Source: Ghiorsea sp. (GTDB lineage Bacteria; Pseudomonadota; Zetaproteobacteria; Mariprofundales; Mariprofundaceae). From it: a stretch of 20,115 nucleotides of DNA. The stretch lies in NCBI GenBank assembly GCA_021772875.1, contig JAJFLD010000055.1, positions 1 to 20,115 of the forward strand, read 5' to 3'. The translations under genes were made by a program, and so were the position numbers. This document shows, piece by piece, positions 1 through 7,596 of the stretch; the stretch's first letter is position 1; each line of letters starts with the position of its first letter. The notes under the pieces were generated by a model. The model saw only the letters and a list, made by a program, of their open reading frames with translations, ran no database searches and had not been told where the DNA came from.

Positions 1-66
1 AAAATCTTCGGCAAAAGCTTGACCTGAGAATGTCATCACAACTGCAAATAATAATACTTTTTTCAT
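1..66 (-). CDS. Partial exported protein, signal peptide only (possible SHP-operon cytochrome)
   Basis: An ATG at 66 opens a reading frame that runs off the left edge. The 22 visible residues, MKKVLLFAVVMTFSGQAFAE followed by DF, form a typical Sec signal peptide: a KK n-region, a hydrophobic core, and an AFA cleavage site. A GAGAG ribosome site lies a few bases upstream. The gene starts 30 bases after the SHP-type cytochrome gene ends and on the same strand, so it is the next gene in that operon. In other proteobacteria SHP genes are linked to a diheme cytochrome c and a b-type cytochrome. A cytochrome is therefore a reasonable guess, but no heme motif is visible in this fragment. Confidence 0.75.
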   Translation of the reverse strand, partial: MKKVLLFAVVMTFSGQAFAEDF

Positions 67-96
67 ATTTATTAACTCTCTATTCTTCAATAATTA

Positions 97-531
97 TTAT
101 AGATCTTTAAAGTAGGTCAAGAAATCACCTTTTTCTTGCACTGTACATTCACGACCATAGGTCCACTTGCAGTTGCGCTTGAACCATTTCTCAACTTTTT
201 TCACTTCCATGAAACGTGCAGTGTCATCTTCTTCTATTTTAACAAAGGGTACAGATGGTGCCATAGCCGCAATCACTTTACCGGTTTTAGCATGTTTGCC
301 GGGCTTGGTTAAATCTGCAGTATGGCAAGTCGCACAGGTACGGTCTTTCTGAAGCACACCCTTTTTATCTGTAAAGGGTTTACTTGTAGTCCACATCTTT
401 TTGCCAGCATCTGCACTAAAGTTGCTGCCGCCTTCAGTTTCATACTGTGCCAACATTTCAGGAATCACATTGGCCTGAGCCATCATCGGTGTGACGCACA
501 AAGCTGCTGCTAATATCAATATCTTTTTCAT
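97..531 (-). CDS. SHP/DUF1924-type monoheme cytochrome c
   Basis: This 144-residue protein has a signal peptide (residues 1-20, ending AQA) and one covalent heme site, CATCH (C66, C69, H70). Late in the protein a second cysteine pair occurs, in NCKWTYGREC (C121, C129). The size, the single CxxCH and the C-terminal WxxxNC...REC...EKGD pattern match the DUF1924/SHP family (sphaeroides heme protein). These are periplasmic high-spin cytochromes c that bind oxygen or nitric oxide with an Asn as distal ligand and carry a disulfide. N120, next to C121, is my candidate for that Asn, by analogy only. The ATG at 531 follows the upstream gene's stop by 12 bases and has an AGAGGA ribosome site in the gap, so the two genes are in one operon. 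The natural electron donor and substrate cannot be read from the sequence. Confidence 0.88.
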   Translation of the reverse strand: MKKILILAAALCVTPMMAQANVIPEMLAQYETEGGSNFSADAGKKMWTTSKPFTDKKGVLQKDRTCATCHTADLTKPGKHAKTGKVIAAMAPSVPFVKIEEDDTARFMEVKKVEKWFKRNCKWTYGRECTVQEKGDFLTYFKDL

Positions 532-543
532 TTTAATCCTCTC

Positions 544-1167
544 TTACCAAGTCAGTGCAATTGCAGTAATCATTGCCACGCCGCCAAAAATACCTTTAGA
601 AGCATGTTCAGTACCTACAGTACCTGCATTATTATTATAATTATTAACCGCACCTTTCACAGCAAGGTAATAACCAATAGTACCAGCAAGCCCAAGCAAA
701 ACATGAAGATTATCGCGGTCTAATATGCCGTCCTCAAGATGAAAATCATCCCAGTGGGTGTACAAACCTGTGCCTACTGCTGCTGCACCCAATTGCCAAG
801 ATGCTTTTGCTGCTTTGTAGTGGACTGTGTTCAATAAATCTGGATCTGCGCCACTGGGTACAGTAACAGCTGTTACAATGCCCATCGCCATAGAAGCCAA
901 ACCAAGATACATGTGGAGATTGTTCTCGGTGAACATCGGTTTTTCAAATGCTGAATCCGGGATGTTCGGCGTAGACACTCTAGCAGAGCTCGTTGTTGCA
1001 CGGTTGTCCGCAAGCAACAGATCTGAACTTAACAATTCAACGTTAAAATCCAAATCTGCCAAAATGGTGTTGTTATAATCTTCTTGAGCGTATGTCGTTG
1101 CAGACAATCCTAGCAACAAAACAATAGCTGCCGCTTTAGCGGCTATATGTCGAACAATAAAATGCAT
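544..1167 (-). CDS. Exported four-helix membrane protein with duplicated His pattern, cytochrome b561-like candidate
   Basis: I do not recognise the family of this 207-residue protein. A signal peptide (residues 1-27, ending TYA) is followed by a polar stretch of about 50 residues. Four hydrophobic helices then start near residues 84, 115, 154 and 187. The protein is an internal duplication: NNLHMYLGLA (82-91) resembles DNLHVLLGLA (152-161), and VHYKAAKAS (115-123) aligns with EHASKG (187-192). Each helix begins with a His (H85, H116, H155, H188). In an alternating topology, H85/H155 would face one side of the membrane and H116/H188 the other, which is the geometry of diheme b-type cytochromes. 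SHP operons normally carry a b-type cytochrome, which supports the idea. Heme binding is inference. A GGAAGG ribosome site precedes the ATG at 1167. Confidence 0.7.
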   Translation of the reverse strand: MHFIVRHIAAKAAAIVLLLGLSATTYAQEDYNNTILADLDFNVELLSSDLLLADNRATTSSARVSTPNIPDSAFEKPMFTENNLHMYLGLASMAMGIVTAVTVPSGADPDLLNTVHYKAAKASWQLGAAAVGTGLYTHWDDFHLEDGILDRDNLHVLLGLAGTIGYYLAVKGAVNNYNNNAGTVGTEHASKGIFGGVAMITAIALTW

Positions 1168-1237
1168 AGTCCTTCCTTTTCACTTAAAAAATTTCGTGCG
1201 GCCAACCCTACTAAGCAGCAAGGTCGCCAATCAAGCT

Positions 1238-1990
1238 TTACTTTATGTGAGCCATATCACTTTTGTCGTGGATGCTCAGGAACCACTTGTTTTTATTAGA
1301 CATACGCAGCCTGCCACGTACCAATACCTTATCACCAACATGCGGAAAATCGTCTGGCTTAAAACCTTCTCGGTATTTCCTTGGGATGGTAACTTCTAAC
1401 TTTCCAAGCTGAAACCGGAACCGCTTACGACTCACCTTGCTCACACTTGCTTGCACCAGACGAAACTGCCCCAACAAACTTTTATCCAAAGCATCCACTT
1501 CAAGCACTTTCCAGCGCGGATGTGACCACATATTTCGTTTGTGTTGGATAGCTTCTTGTTCGATGCGCTGCAACTTTTCTGCGGCATAAGTATTCGGCAC
1601 AAAGGTATAAACATGTGCCAGCCCTTGGCGCACCATGTCAGCATTCACCCACAAGCCATCGCGCAAATACACATGCGCTAAGGTTCGCCCATACTTGTCT
1701 TTCTTTTCTTTATCAAACCCCAACCGAACCTGCTGACCATCAATCAAACGTTTAAGCAGTGTTTTGGCTTCATTGCCCAAAGGCTGTGCAGGGCTTGTAT
1801 CATGACGTGTTTCAGGTGTGTTGATGCCCAACAATCTCACTTTCTCACCGCGTCGTGTTGTAAATGTATCGCCATCAATCACATGTTTCACACTTACCCA
1901 GCGCTCTTGGCTCACCCAAGATAACGAACCTGCTGTGCTTGATTGGACAGCAAAACAGCAAATCAGCAGCGTGAAAACACGCCAAATCAT
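1238..1990 (-). CDS. Exported thermonuclease (SNase)-like protein with C-terminal OB-like domain
   Basis: This 250-residue protein has a short signal peptide (about residues 1-20), so it probably acts in the periplasm or outside the cell. Residues 30-160 carry the staphylococcal-nuclease fold signature: VIDGDTF (37-43) with D39 and D41, VRLLGINTPE (51-60) with R52, T58 and E60, and KYGR (99-102) with R102. These match the calcium- and phosphate-binding residues of SNase, except that the family's second calcium-ligand Asp is N57 here. Residues 172-245 form a separate beta-rich segment (TIPRKY, then VGDKVLVRGRL) that looks like an OB-fold or nucleic-acid-binding domain. The ATG at 1990 overlaps the pyrD stop as ATGA, so translation is probably coupled. 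Nuclease activity is likely but not certain because of N57. Confidence 0.88.
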   Translation of the reverse strand: MIWRVFTLLICCFAVQSSTAGSLSWVSQERWVSVKHVIDGDTFTTRRGEKVRLLGINTPETRHDTSPAQPLGNEAKTLLKRLIDGQQVRLGFDKEKKDKYGRTLAHVYLRDGLWVNADMVRQGLAHVYTFVPNTYAAEKLQRIEQEAIQHKRNMWSHPRWKVLEVDALDKSLLGQFRLVQASVSKVSRKRFRFQLGKLEVTIPRKYREGFKPDDFPHVGDKVLVRGRLRMSNKNKWFLSIHDKSDMAHIK

Positions 1991-2922
1991 ACGTTAAGGC
2001 TGCCTACCAAATCTTGATAGCTATCCATCTCATGTTTGATTAAATAATCTGTTAAACCATCTAGCACTTTGCGACACATCAATGGATCATAAAACAGGCC
2101 CGTGCCCAACCCCAAAGCAGTTGCACCTACAATTGCAAACTCCAGCGCATCTTTCGGCGTAGTTAAGCCACCTTGCCCTAAAATGGGAACACCAAATTTC
2201 GCCGCAACCGCTCTGGTTTGATGAATCTTCCACAGTGCTACAGGTTTGATGCAAGGACCAGACAAACCACCCGAAACATTACCAATCACTGGTTTACGTT
2301 GCTCAACATCAACGGCCATGCCTACCAATGTATTAATCACAGACAAAGCATCCGTACCTGCCTCAATACAAAGACGAGCTGTCTCTGCAATGTCCGCATT
2401 ATTCGGTGATAGTTTGGTAATCAAAGGCTTGGATGTTTGGCGGCGCATGGCTGCAACAACTTTTGCCGCCATGATAGGATCATTACCAAAATGAACCCCA
2501 CCCTCTTTAACATTCGGGCATGAGATATTAATTTCAATGGCCGTCACTGGCGAATCATCAAACATCGCTGCAACTTCTGCATATTCCTCAAGGCTTGAAC
2601 CATTGGCGTTGGCCCAAAACTGGGTGTCTTGATGCGGCAAATTGGGCAACACTTCATCAATCACATATCGCGTACCGGGGTTTTGTAATCCAATAGCATT
2701 GAGCAAACCCGATGGTGTTTCATAAAGCCTGTGTGGCGCATTACCCATACGTGGCTCAAGCGTTGTGCCTTTTAAAATAACCGCACCAACATCTTTGTTG
2801 GAAAACCCTTCAATGCGCGTGTATTCCTCACCAAAACCTACACAGCCTGATAACAATACCAACGGTGTTTGCAGCTTTAACCCTGCAAATTCAACACTTA
2901 AATCAGGTGTTATACGGCTCAT
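1987..2922 (-). CDS. pyrD: Dihydroorotate dehydrogenase, class 1B catalytic subunit
   Basis: PyrD oxidises dihydroorotate to orotate in de novo pyrimidine synthesis, using FMN. The 311-residue length and an active-site Cys in NISCPNVKEGG (C135) identify the class 1B (NAD-linked, PyrD/PyrK) type, not the quinone-linked class 2. Other family segments are TPLVLLSGCVGFG near the N-terminus, LKGTTLEPRMGN (50-61), NAIGLQNPG (75-83), and GQGGLTTPKDALEFAIVGA in the phosphate-binding C-terminal part. The electron-transfer partner gene pyrK is not in this window. The start at 2922 overlaps the coaD stop by ATGA, and the stop at 1987 overlaps the nuclease start the same way. Confidence 0.96.
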   Translation of the reverse strand: MSRITPDLSVEFAGLKLQTPLVLLSGCVGFGEEYTRIEGFSNKDVGAVILKGTTLEPRMGNAPHRLYETPSGLLNAIGLQNPGTRYVIDEVLPNLPHQDTQFWANANGSSLEEYAEVAAMFDDSPVTAIEINISCPNVKEGGVHFGNDPIMAAKVVAAMRRQTSKPLITKLSPNNADIAETARLCIEAGTDALSVINTLVGMAVDVEQRKPVIGNVSGGLSGPCIKPVALWKIHQTRAVAAKFGVPILGQGGLTTPKDALEFAIVGATALGLGTGLFYDPLMCRKVLDGLTDYLIKHEMDSYQDLVGSLNV

Positions 2923-3401
2923 CTTTTATCCTTGATTGGCGGCAAATAAGGGCGAACAACTTCTGGCACCAAGGTGGTCACATCTCCGCCCATACTCGAA
3001 ATTTCGCGGATGAAACTTGATGAAACAAAGGTGTATTCTTCGCGTGCCATCACAAATACAGATTCAATGTTTGCATCCAATTTGCGATTCATCGCCGATA
3101 GCTGAAATTCATATTCAAAATCAGACGCTGCCCTTAAACCACGTAAAATTGCCGTCGCCTGATGCTGTTGTGCCAAGTTCACCAACAAACCATCAAAACT
3201 AAGTGTTTGTATTCTATTTTCCCCTGCAAAAGTGGCATTCACCATATTCAAGCGTGTTTGCACATCAAACATAGGGCTTTTTTTAGAGCTATCGGCAACA
3301 GCAATAATGATTTGATCAAACAACTTCAAACCACGCTGCACCACATCAACGTGGCCTAAGGTGATAGGATCAAATGTGCCAGGGTAAATTGCAGTTTTCA
3401 T
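2919..3401 (-). CDS. coaD: Phosphopantetheine adenylyltransferase
   Basis: CoaD transfers AMP from ATP to 4'-phosphopantetheine, the penultimate step of coenzyme A synthesis in the cytoplasm. The 160-residue length is standard for the family. The nucleotidyltransferase signature is complete: YPGTFDPITLGH (6-17) with the T/HxGH motif ending at H17, then RGLRAASDFEYEFQ for the substrate pocket, and a C-terminal VSSSFIREISSMGGD segment for ATP binding. It sits directly after rsmD, a pairing that is common in many bacteria. The ATG at 3401 overlaps the rsmD stop as ATGA, and its own stop overlaps the pyrD start. Confidence 0.97.
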   Translation of the reverse strand: MKTAIYPGTFDPITLGHVDVVQRGLKLFDQIIIAVADSSKKSPMFDVQTRLNMVNATFAGENRIQTLSFDGLLVNLAQQHQATAILRGLRAASDFEYEFQLSAMNRKLDANIESVFVMAREEYTFVSSSFIREISSMGGDVTTLVPEVVRPYLPPIKDKR

Positions 3402-3934
3402 ATGTTATTTTTCGTATGTGGTTCAAAAAAATATAATGTCGTTTCACTGTATTTACGCTGTTGCACAGGCATGAGTGTTTTCCACTGTGGACGACTCTGC
3501 GAAGACTCTTCAATCACCAACCTATCGTAACTAATACTTCTTTTTTCTAACCACCCCGGCACTTGTTCCGCAAGACCTTTAGCATACGGGGGATCGGCAT
3601 AAATGAAATCAAAATGTTGCCCTTCTGGCAGTGCTTTGGGCAGGCTGCCGCAATGAATTGTCCAAGGTTCAATACGCCATGATTCTTGGATTAACTTCAT
3701 GGCTTGGCAAGCAACACGATCGGCTTCAATGCTTGTCAACGTCTTTGCGCCACGCGACAATGCTTCAAGCCCAATCACGCCACTGCCTGCAAACAAATCC
3801 AAGACTGACAAACCATCAATATCACCAAGAATATTAAATAAGGCTTCTCGCGCACGTGAAGATGTTGGTCTTAATCCTTCTATGTCAGGCACACGCATCG
3901 TGCGGCCACGCATAGAACCTGCTGTAATTCTCAT
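3398..3934 (-). CDS. rsmD: 16S rRNA (guanine(966)-N2)-methyltransferase
   Basis: RsmD methylates G966 of 16S rRNA on the 30S subunit with S-adenosylmethionine. The 178-residue protein has the expected order of motifs: the RNA-contacting N-terminus MRITAGSMRGR, RPTSSRAREALFNIL (22-36), the SAM-binding DLFAGSG (46-52), an acidic residue in SIEAD (68-72), and the catalytic DPPY (114-117). I chose the ATG at 3934 because family members begin with M-R-I-x-x-G. A longer frame starting with TTG at 3967 would add 11 residues and overlap the regulator's end. There is no strong ribosome site at either start. The gene follows the regulator by 16 bases and overlaps coaD. Confidence 0.95.
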   Translation of the reverse strand: MRITAGSMRGRTMRVPDIEGLRPTSSRAREALFNILGDIDGLSVLDLFAGSGVIGLEALSRGAKTLTSIEADRVACQAMKLIQESWRIEPWTIHCGSLPKALPEGQHFDFIYADPPYAKGLAEQVPGWLEKRSISYDRLVIEESSQSRPQWKTLMPVQQRKYSETTLYFFEPHTKNNI

Positions 3935-3950
3935 TGTGTAAGGTTTGTGA

Positions 3951-4796
3951 TTACCATTTGCGTTCAAAAGAAGCGAGATTCTTTTTCAATAGTGCCAAAG
4001 CATTGCTATCGCCAGGAGACACAGCATCACATGTAAAACCAATATCCACAGCTATACGCTGTTCAGTCTCAGGCCAAACAAGGGAAACATCCCAGTGTTT
4101 ATTAAGTTTCTCAGCCCAGCCCCTTGCTTTTTCTTCGTTGATATTAGGCAATAAAATGGCAAAACAACCTTGCCCCATATCAGCAATCACATCATAAGAA
4201 CGTGTTTTAGAGCGAATAAAAGCACCGGCTTCTCGCGAAGCTGATTCGGCAAACCATTCAGCATGTGCACGGGCTAATGAAACATAGTTACCAATGCCTA
4301 CCACAACCAAACTTAAAGGCAGCTTGGCCTCACGGCAGCGATCAATTTCTTGCACATAACGTTGATAAAAATAATGTTCTGTTTCCAAATCTGTGACGGG
4401 GTTTCTGAAGAAATAACGCTCCAGCCGCTCACTGCGCATCAAGGCGGTATTTACGCGCGCAATCAACTGCATGGGTGTTACAGGTTTTGTCAGGTAATCA
4501 TCCACACCAAGCGTTAAACCTTTGATTTGATCATCAATATCATCCAAAACACTCAAAAAAACAAAAGGCGTGAGATTAAAGCTTTTATCTGCACGGATTT
4601 CACGGTACAAACCCCAGCCATCAAGGTTTGGCATCATGATATCTGTTAAAATCAAATCGACATGGCGACTACGAAGAATGTTAAGCGCATCTTCTCCATC
4701 TTCTGCTTCAAGGACACGAAACCCACCTTGCTGCAAAAAATGACTGGTAACATCACGGCTGGTGTTAGAATCTTCAACAACTAAAACTGTTTTCAT
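3951..4796 (-). CDS. Response regulator with degenerate GGDEF-type output domain
   Basis: This 281-residue protein has two domains. Residues 1-120 are a CheY-like receiver: acidic pair E8/D9, phosphoacceptor D52 in LTDIMMPNLDG, S82 in FLSVLDD, and K104 in YLTKP. Residues about 128-280 follow the GGDEF fold: NPVTDLETEHYF matches the usual DPLTGLPNRRxF, and MGQGCFAILLP sits where GGDEFAILLP is expected. The signature is GQGCF (208-212), so the metal-binding and catalytic acids are missing. The domain is probably not a diguanylate cyclase and may serve for binding or dimerisation. The start at 4796 gives an ATGA overlap with the M16 gene and a natural receiver N-terminus; the frame is open 48 bases further up. 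No histidine kinase is visible nearby. Confidence 0.9.
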   Translation of the reverse strand: MKTVLVVEDSNTSRDVTSHFLQQGGFRVLEAEDGEDALNILRSRHVDLILTDIMMPNLDGWGLYREIRADKSFNLTPFVFLSVLDDIDDQIKGLTLGVDDYLTKPVTPMQLIARVNTALMRSERLERYFFRNPVTDLETEHYFYQRYVQEIDRCREAKLPLSLVVVGIGNYVSLARAHAEWFAESASREAGAFIRSKTRSYDVIADMGQGCFAILLPNINEEKARGWAEKLNKHWDVSLVWPETEQRIAVDIGFTCDAVSPGDSNALALLKKNLASFERKW

Positions 4797-6121
4797 GCAC
4801 CATCCTTCAACTTCGTTTGATTTGCTTTTTTTGGCCCAACCCATATCTGTTTCCAGCTATCGGGCGGCAGATATTTTTTGGCGTCTCTTCGCACATCGGC
4901 AAGGGTGACGGATTTCACACTTTCCGTCCAGTTTTGCAAATAATCCAGTGGCCGATGGTATAACCCCATCATACCCAATAACCCTACACGCTCACGATTG
5001 GAGTCCATACGTTGGGCAAACCCACCCATCAAATTGGTTTTGCTTTTATCCAACATCTCTTGTGTGATCGCACCTTCAGATAAAGCTTTTAAAACCTCTT
5101 TTAACACAGCCTCTGCTTCATCCGCTTGATCTGATCTGGTTTGCAAACGAATCACATATGCACCAGATGTTTCCAATGGCTGAAACCATGAATACACGCC
5201 ATAAACAAGGCCTCGTTTCTCACGAATTTCTTCCATCAACTGTGAGCCAAAACCGCCACCGCCTAACATGTGATTTAAAACCAACAGCGAAGCATAATGC
5301 TCATCATGCCTTGATGGGCCAAGCCTAACCCACTCTACCAGAGTTTGGTGTTTATCCATCACATGGTGGTAATCTGACTTTTTCGATGGTTGAGGCTGCT
5401 GAATATCGGCAAACAAATGTTGCGGTTGCCCTTGCCATTGGCCAAAATAAGTCTGCGCCAGTTTAATCACTTCATCCATAGTAATGTCGCCGCTCACGGC
5501 CAAAGTGCTACCTTCAGGTTTCACCTGTTGTGTATAAACAGCTTTCAAATCAGCCAAGCTTATCGTTTTAAGTGAAGCAAGCGTTCCTGAAACAGGGTGA
5601 CCATAAGGCTGGTTGGGAAAGAGCAGCTCGGCCTCAGCCAAAGTGGCAAATGTTGTTGCTTCTTCTTGTGCCTTCACCATAGACGACACTGTATTCTCAT
5701 GCAGAAAATCAAAGCGTTTTTTATCCCACCCTGGCTGCAACAAAGCTTGTGACATAGCATCTACACCTTCAGCCACAGCTTCTTTAAGCACAGTGAGTGA
5801 CATTGACATAGCATCCTTATCAACACCTGCACCCAAGCGAATAGACGCATCATCAAGCTTGGCTGCCCACGCCTGATAATCATATGTTTTGGTATGATCC
5901 ATCAACATATCTGACAACAACGATGCCGAACCACCTTTGCCTTGCGCATCAAACCGACTACCTGCTGGCATCACCAATTTCATGGCCACCATAGGCACAT
6001 GATGCGCTTGGATAAGTAAAATATTCAAACCATTTTCCATGGTATGCTGTTGCACTTCAGGTGCAGCAAACGTTTGTCCCGAACCCATCAACAACACAGC
6101 CATCAACATAAATTTCTTCAT
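4793..6121 (-). CDS. M16 family peptidase-like subunit lacking the zinc motif
   Basis: This 442-residue protein has a signal peptide (1-20, ending FAA) and two M16/pitrilysin-type halves. At the position of the zinc motif HxxEH it has SLLSD (67-71), so it cannot bind zinc in the usual way. In the second half it keeps the R/Y substrate-binding motif in EKRGLVYGVY (R303, Y307), preceded by a glycine-rich GGGGFGSQL loop. This is the pattern of the non-catalytic partner of heterodimeric M16B peptidases. Its gene follows that of the zinc-bearing partner with an ATGA overlap, so the two are probably made together and act in the periplasm. Confidence 0.92.
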   Translation of the reverse strand: MKKFMLMAVLLMGSGQTFAAPEVQQHTMENGLNILLIQAHHVPMVAMKLVMPAGSRFDAQGKGGSASLLSDMLMDHTKTYDYQAWAAKLDDASIRLGAGVDKDAMSMSLTVLKEAVAEGVDAMSQALLQPGWDKKRFDFLHENTVSSMVKAQEEATTFATLAEAELLFPNQPYGHPVSGTLASLKTISLADLKAVYTQQVKPEGSTLAVSGDITMDEVIKLAQTYFGQWQGQPQHLFADIQQPQPSKKSDYHHVMDKHQTLVEWVRLGPSRHDEHYASLLVLNHMLGGGGFGSQLMEEIREKRGLVYGVYSWFQPLETSGAYVIRLQTRSDQADEAEAVLKEVLKALSEGAITQEMLDKSKTNLMGGFAQRMDSNRERVGLLGMMGLYHRPLDYLQNWTESVKSVTLADVRRDAKKYLPPDSWKQIWVGPKKANQTKLKDGA

Positions 6122-7506
6122 TGTGTTGCTTCCCTTTTATCCGATTTCTGCATTTGCTTTTGCGCTAAAACCTCATCTTGTTTGGGCAATAACACACCTG
6201 TTGTCGCCCGATCTGGTGTAATCCATCGCTTCACCACATCCCGCACTTGTTCAGGTGTGACTTGACGAATCAGCGTTAACCAGCGCGTTTGTTCATCCGC
6301 GCCAATACCCACGGTTTCTAAAGTACCAATCTGTTTCGCTCTTAAATACAAGGAATCCTGCTCAAACACCGCATTGGCAATCATTCTGCGTTTGGCAGCT
6401 TCGAATTTACGTTGATCAGGCAATGTTTTACCCATCTCCGCCATCAAGCTCCAAAATTCTTTCTCAAAATGGGGCACAGATTGCCCAACACCAATGGCAC
6501 CATAGGCATACCATAAATCTAAGCCCATCGTAAATGGATCATAACCCGCAGCCGCCGAAACCGCTGATCGTTTTTCATTGACCAACACTTGATTCAACAC
6601 TGCCGAATTTCCACCGGCCATGATGGATGTTGCCACAGCAAGTGCCGCAGCTTCTTTATCATTTTGATGCGGCCGCCAAGATGGCACAGGAATCGTAAAT
6701 GCCACCAAAGGTAATTGTGCAGGAATCTTAACTTCTACGCGCTTCTTGCCCAGCGGCTCTGGTTCAGTGGGGTTAAATCGTGGTCTTATCTTTTTGGCTT
6801 CCATGCGACCAAATGTTCGTTGTACGACTTTCTCCACATCTTTAAAATGAACATCGCCAACCACCACTACAGTCACGTTGCCTGCAACATAATGTTGTTT
6901 ATAAAAATCTTTCACATCATCAATGGTGAGTGTTTTTAAATCTTGCATCCAGCCAATCACAGGGTTGCGATAAGGATGCAAACGCAAAGATGCAGCGGAC
7001 AACTCTTCAAACATGCGTGAATTGGCATCATCTTCGGTGCGCATCCTACGCTCTTCCATAATCACCTTGATTTCACTGTCAAAGTCTTTGGCATTTAAGC
7101 GCAGATGACCAAATCGTTCAGCTTCCATGGCCAACACTTTAGCCACTTCTTTAGCAGGCACAGTCTCAAAATAGGCCGTATAATCTGTAGATGTAAAAGC
7201 ATTGTCATTGCCACCCATGGCAGAAATGATTTTAGAATATTCACCTGCTTTCAATTGTGCAGAGCCTTTGAACATCATGTGTTCAAACACATGCGCCAAC
7301 CCTGTTTTGCCAGGCACCTCATCGCGCCCGCCCACTTTAAGCCAAATTTGAACCATGGCCACAGGCGCTGAATGATCCTCTTCAACAATCAATTCTACGC
7401 CATTCTTAAAGCTCGCTCGTTGTAAGTTGGCAGGCGCTGCCGTAGCAGTTGCAAAACTTGCTACCACACCCAAGCCACATAAAAACATCATTTTTTTCAA
7501 TAGCAT
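6118..7506 (-). CDS. M16 family zinc metallopeptidase, catalytic subunit
   Basis: This periplasmic protease-type protein is 462 residues from the ATG at 7506. It has a signal peptide with a KK n-region and an ATA-AP cleavage area. The inverted zinc motif is HVFEH (H72, E75, H76), and EE at 151-152 supplies the distal glutamate zinc ligand. The first half ends with the family's VVVVGDV strand. In the second half the R/Y motif is only partly kept: R313 is present in NEKRSAVS, but S317 replaces the tyrosine. The neighbouring subunit supplies an intact R/Y, so the pair should form one complete site. A GTG at 7518 would add four residues. Neither start has a clear ribosome site. This is the first gene of the seven-gene operon. 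Confidence 0.92.
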   Translation of the reverse strand: MLLKKMMFLCGLGVVASFATATAAPANLQRASFKNGVELIVEEDHSAPVAMVQIWLKVGGRDEVPGKTGLAHVFEHMMFKGSAQLKAGEYSKIISAMGGNDNAFTSTDYTAYFETVPAKEVAKVLAMEAERFGHLRLNAKDFDSEIKVIMEERRMRTEDDANSRMFEELSAASLRLHPYRNPVIGWMQDLKTLTIDDVKDFYKQHYVAGNVTVVVVGDVHFKDVEKVVQRTFGRMEAKKIRPRFNPTEPEPLGKKRVEVKIPAQLPLVAFTIPVPSWRPHQNDKEAAALAVATSIMAGGNSAVLNQVLVNEKRSAVSAAAGYDPFTMGLDLWYAYGAIGVGQSVPHFEKEFWSLMAEMGKTLPDQRKFEAAKRRMIANAVFEQDSLYLRAKQIGTLETVGIGADEQTRWLTLIRQVTPEQVRDVVKRWITPDRATTGVLLPKQDEVLAQKQMQKSDKREATQ

Positions 7507-7596
7507 AAAAGGATTCACCGTGGTTTAAATTTTTTTCTGTTCCGCGCATGCAAACAAAATAGTGAAGTATTGTCATCATTTGCCGATGAATATAGT

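Noticed and set aside
1168..1237. Promoter or terminator between the nuclease gene and the SHP operon
   Set aside because: No stem with a T-tract and no convincing -35/-10 pair could be found, so the two operons might even be co-transcribed.
3934..4197. Plus-strand 87-codon frame over the regulator gene
   Set aside because: It is antisense to a well-supported receiver/GGDEF-like gene, has no family resemblance and no ribosome site.
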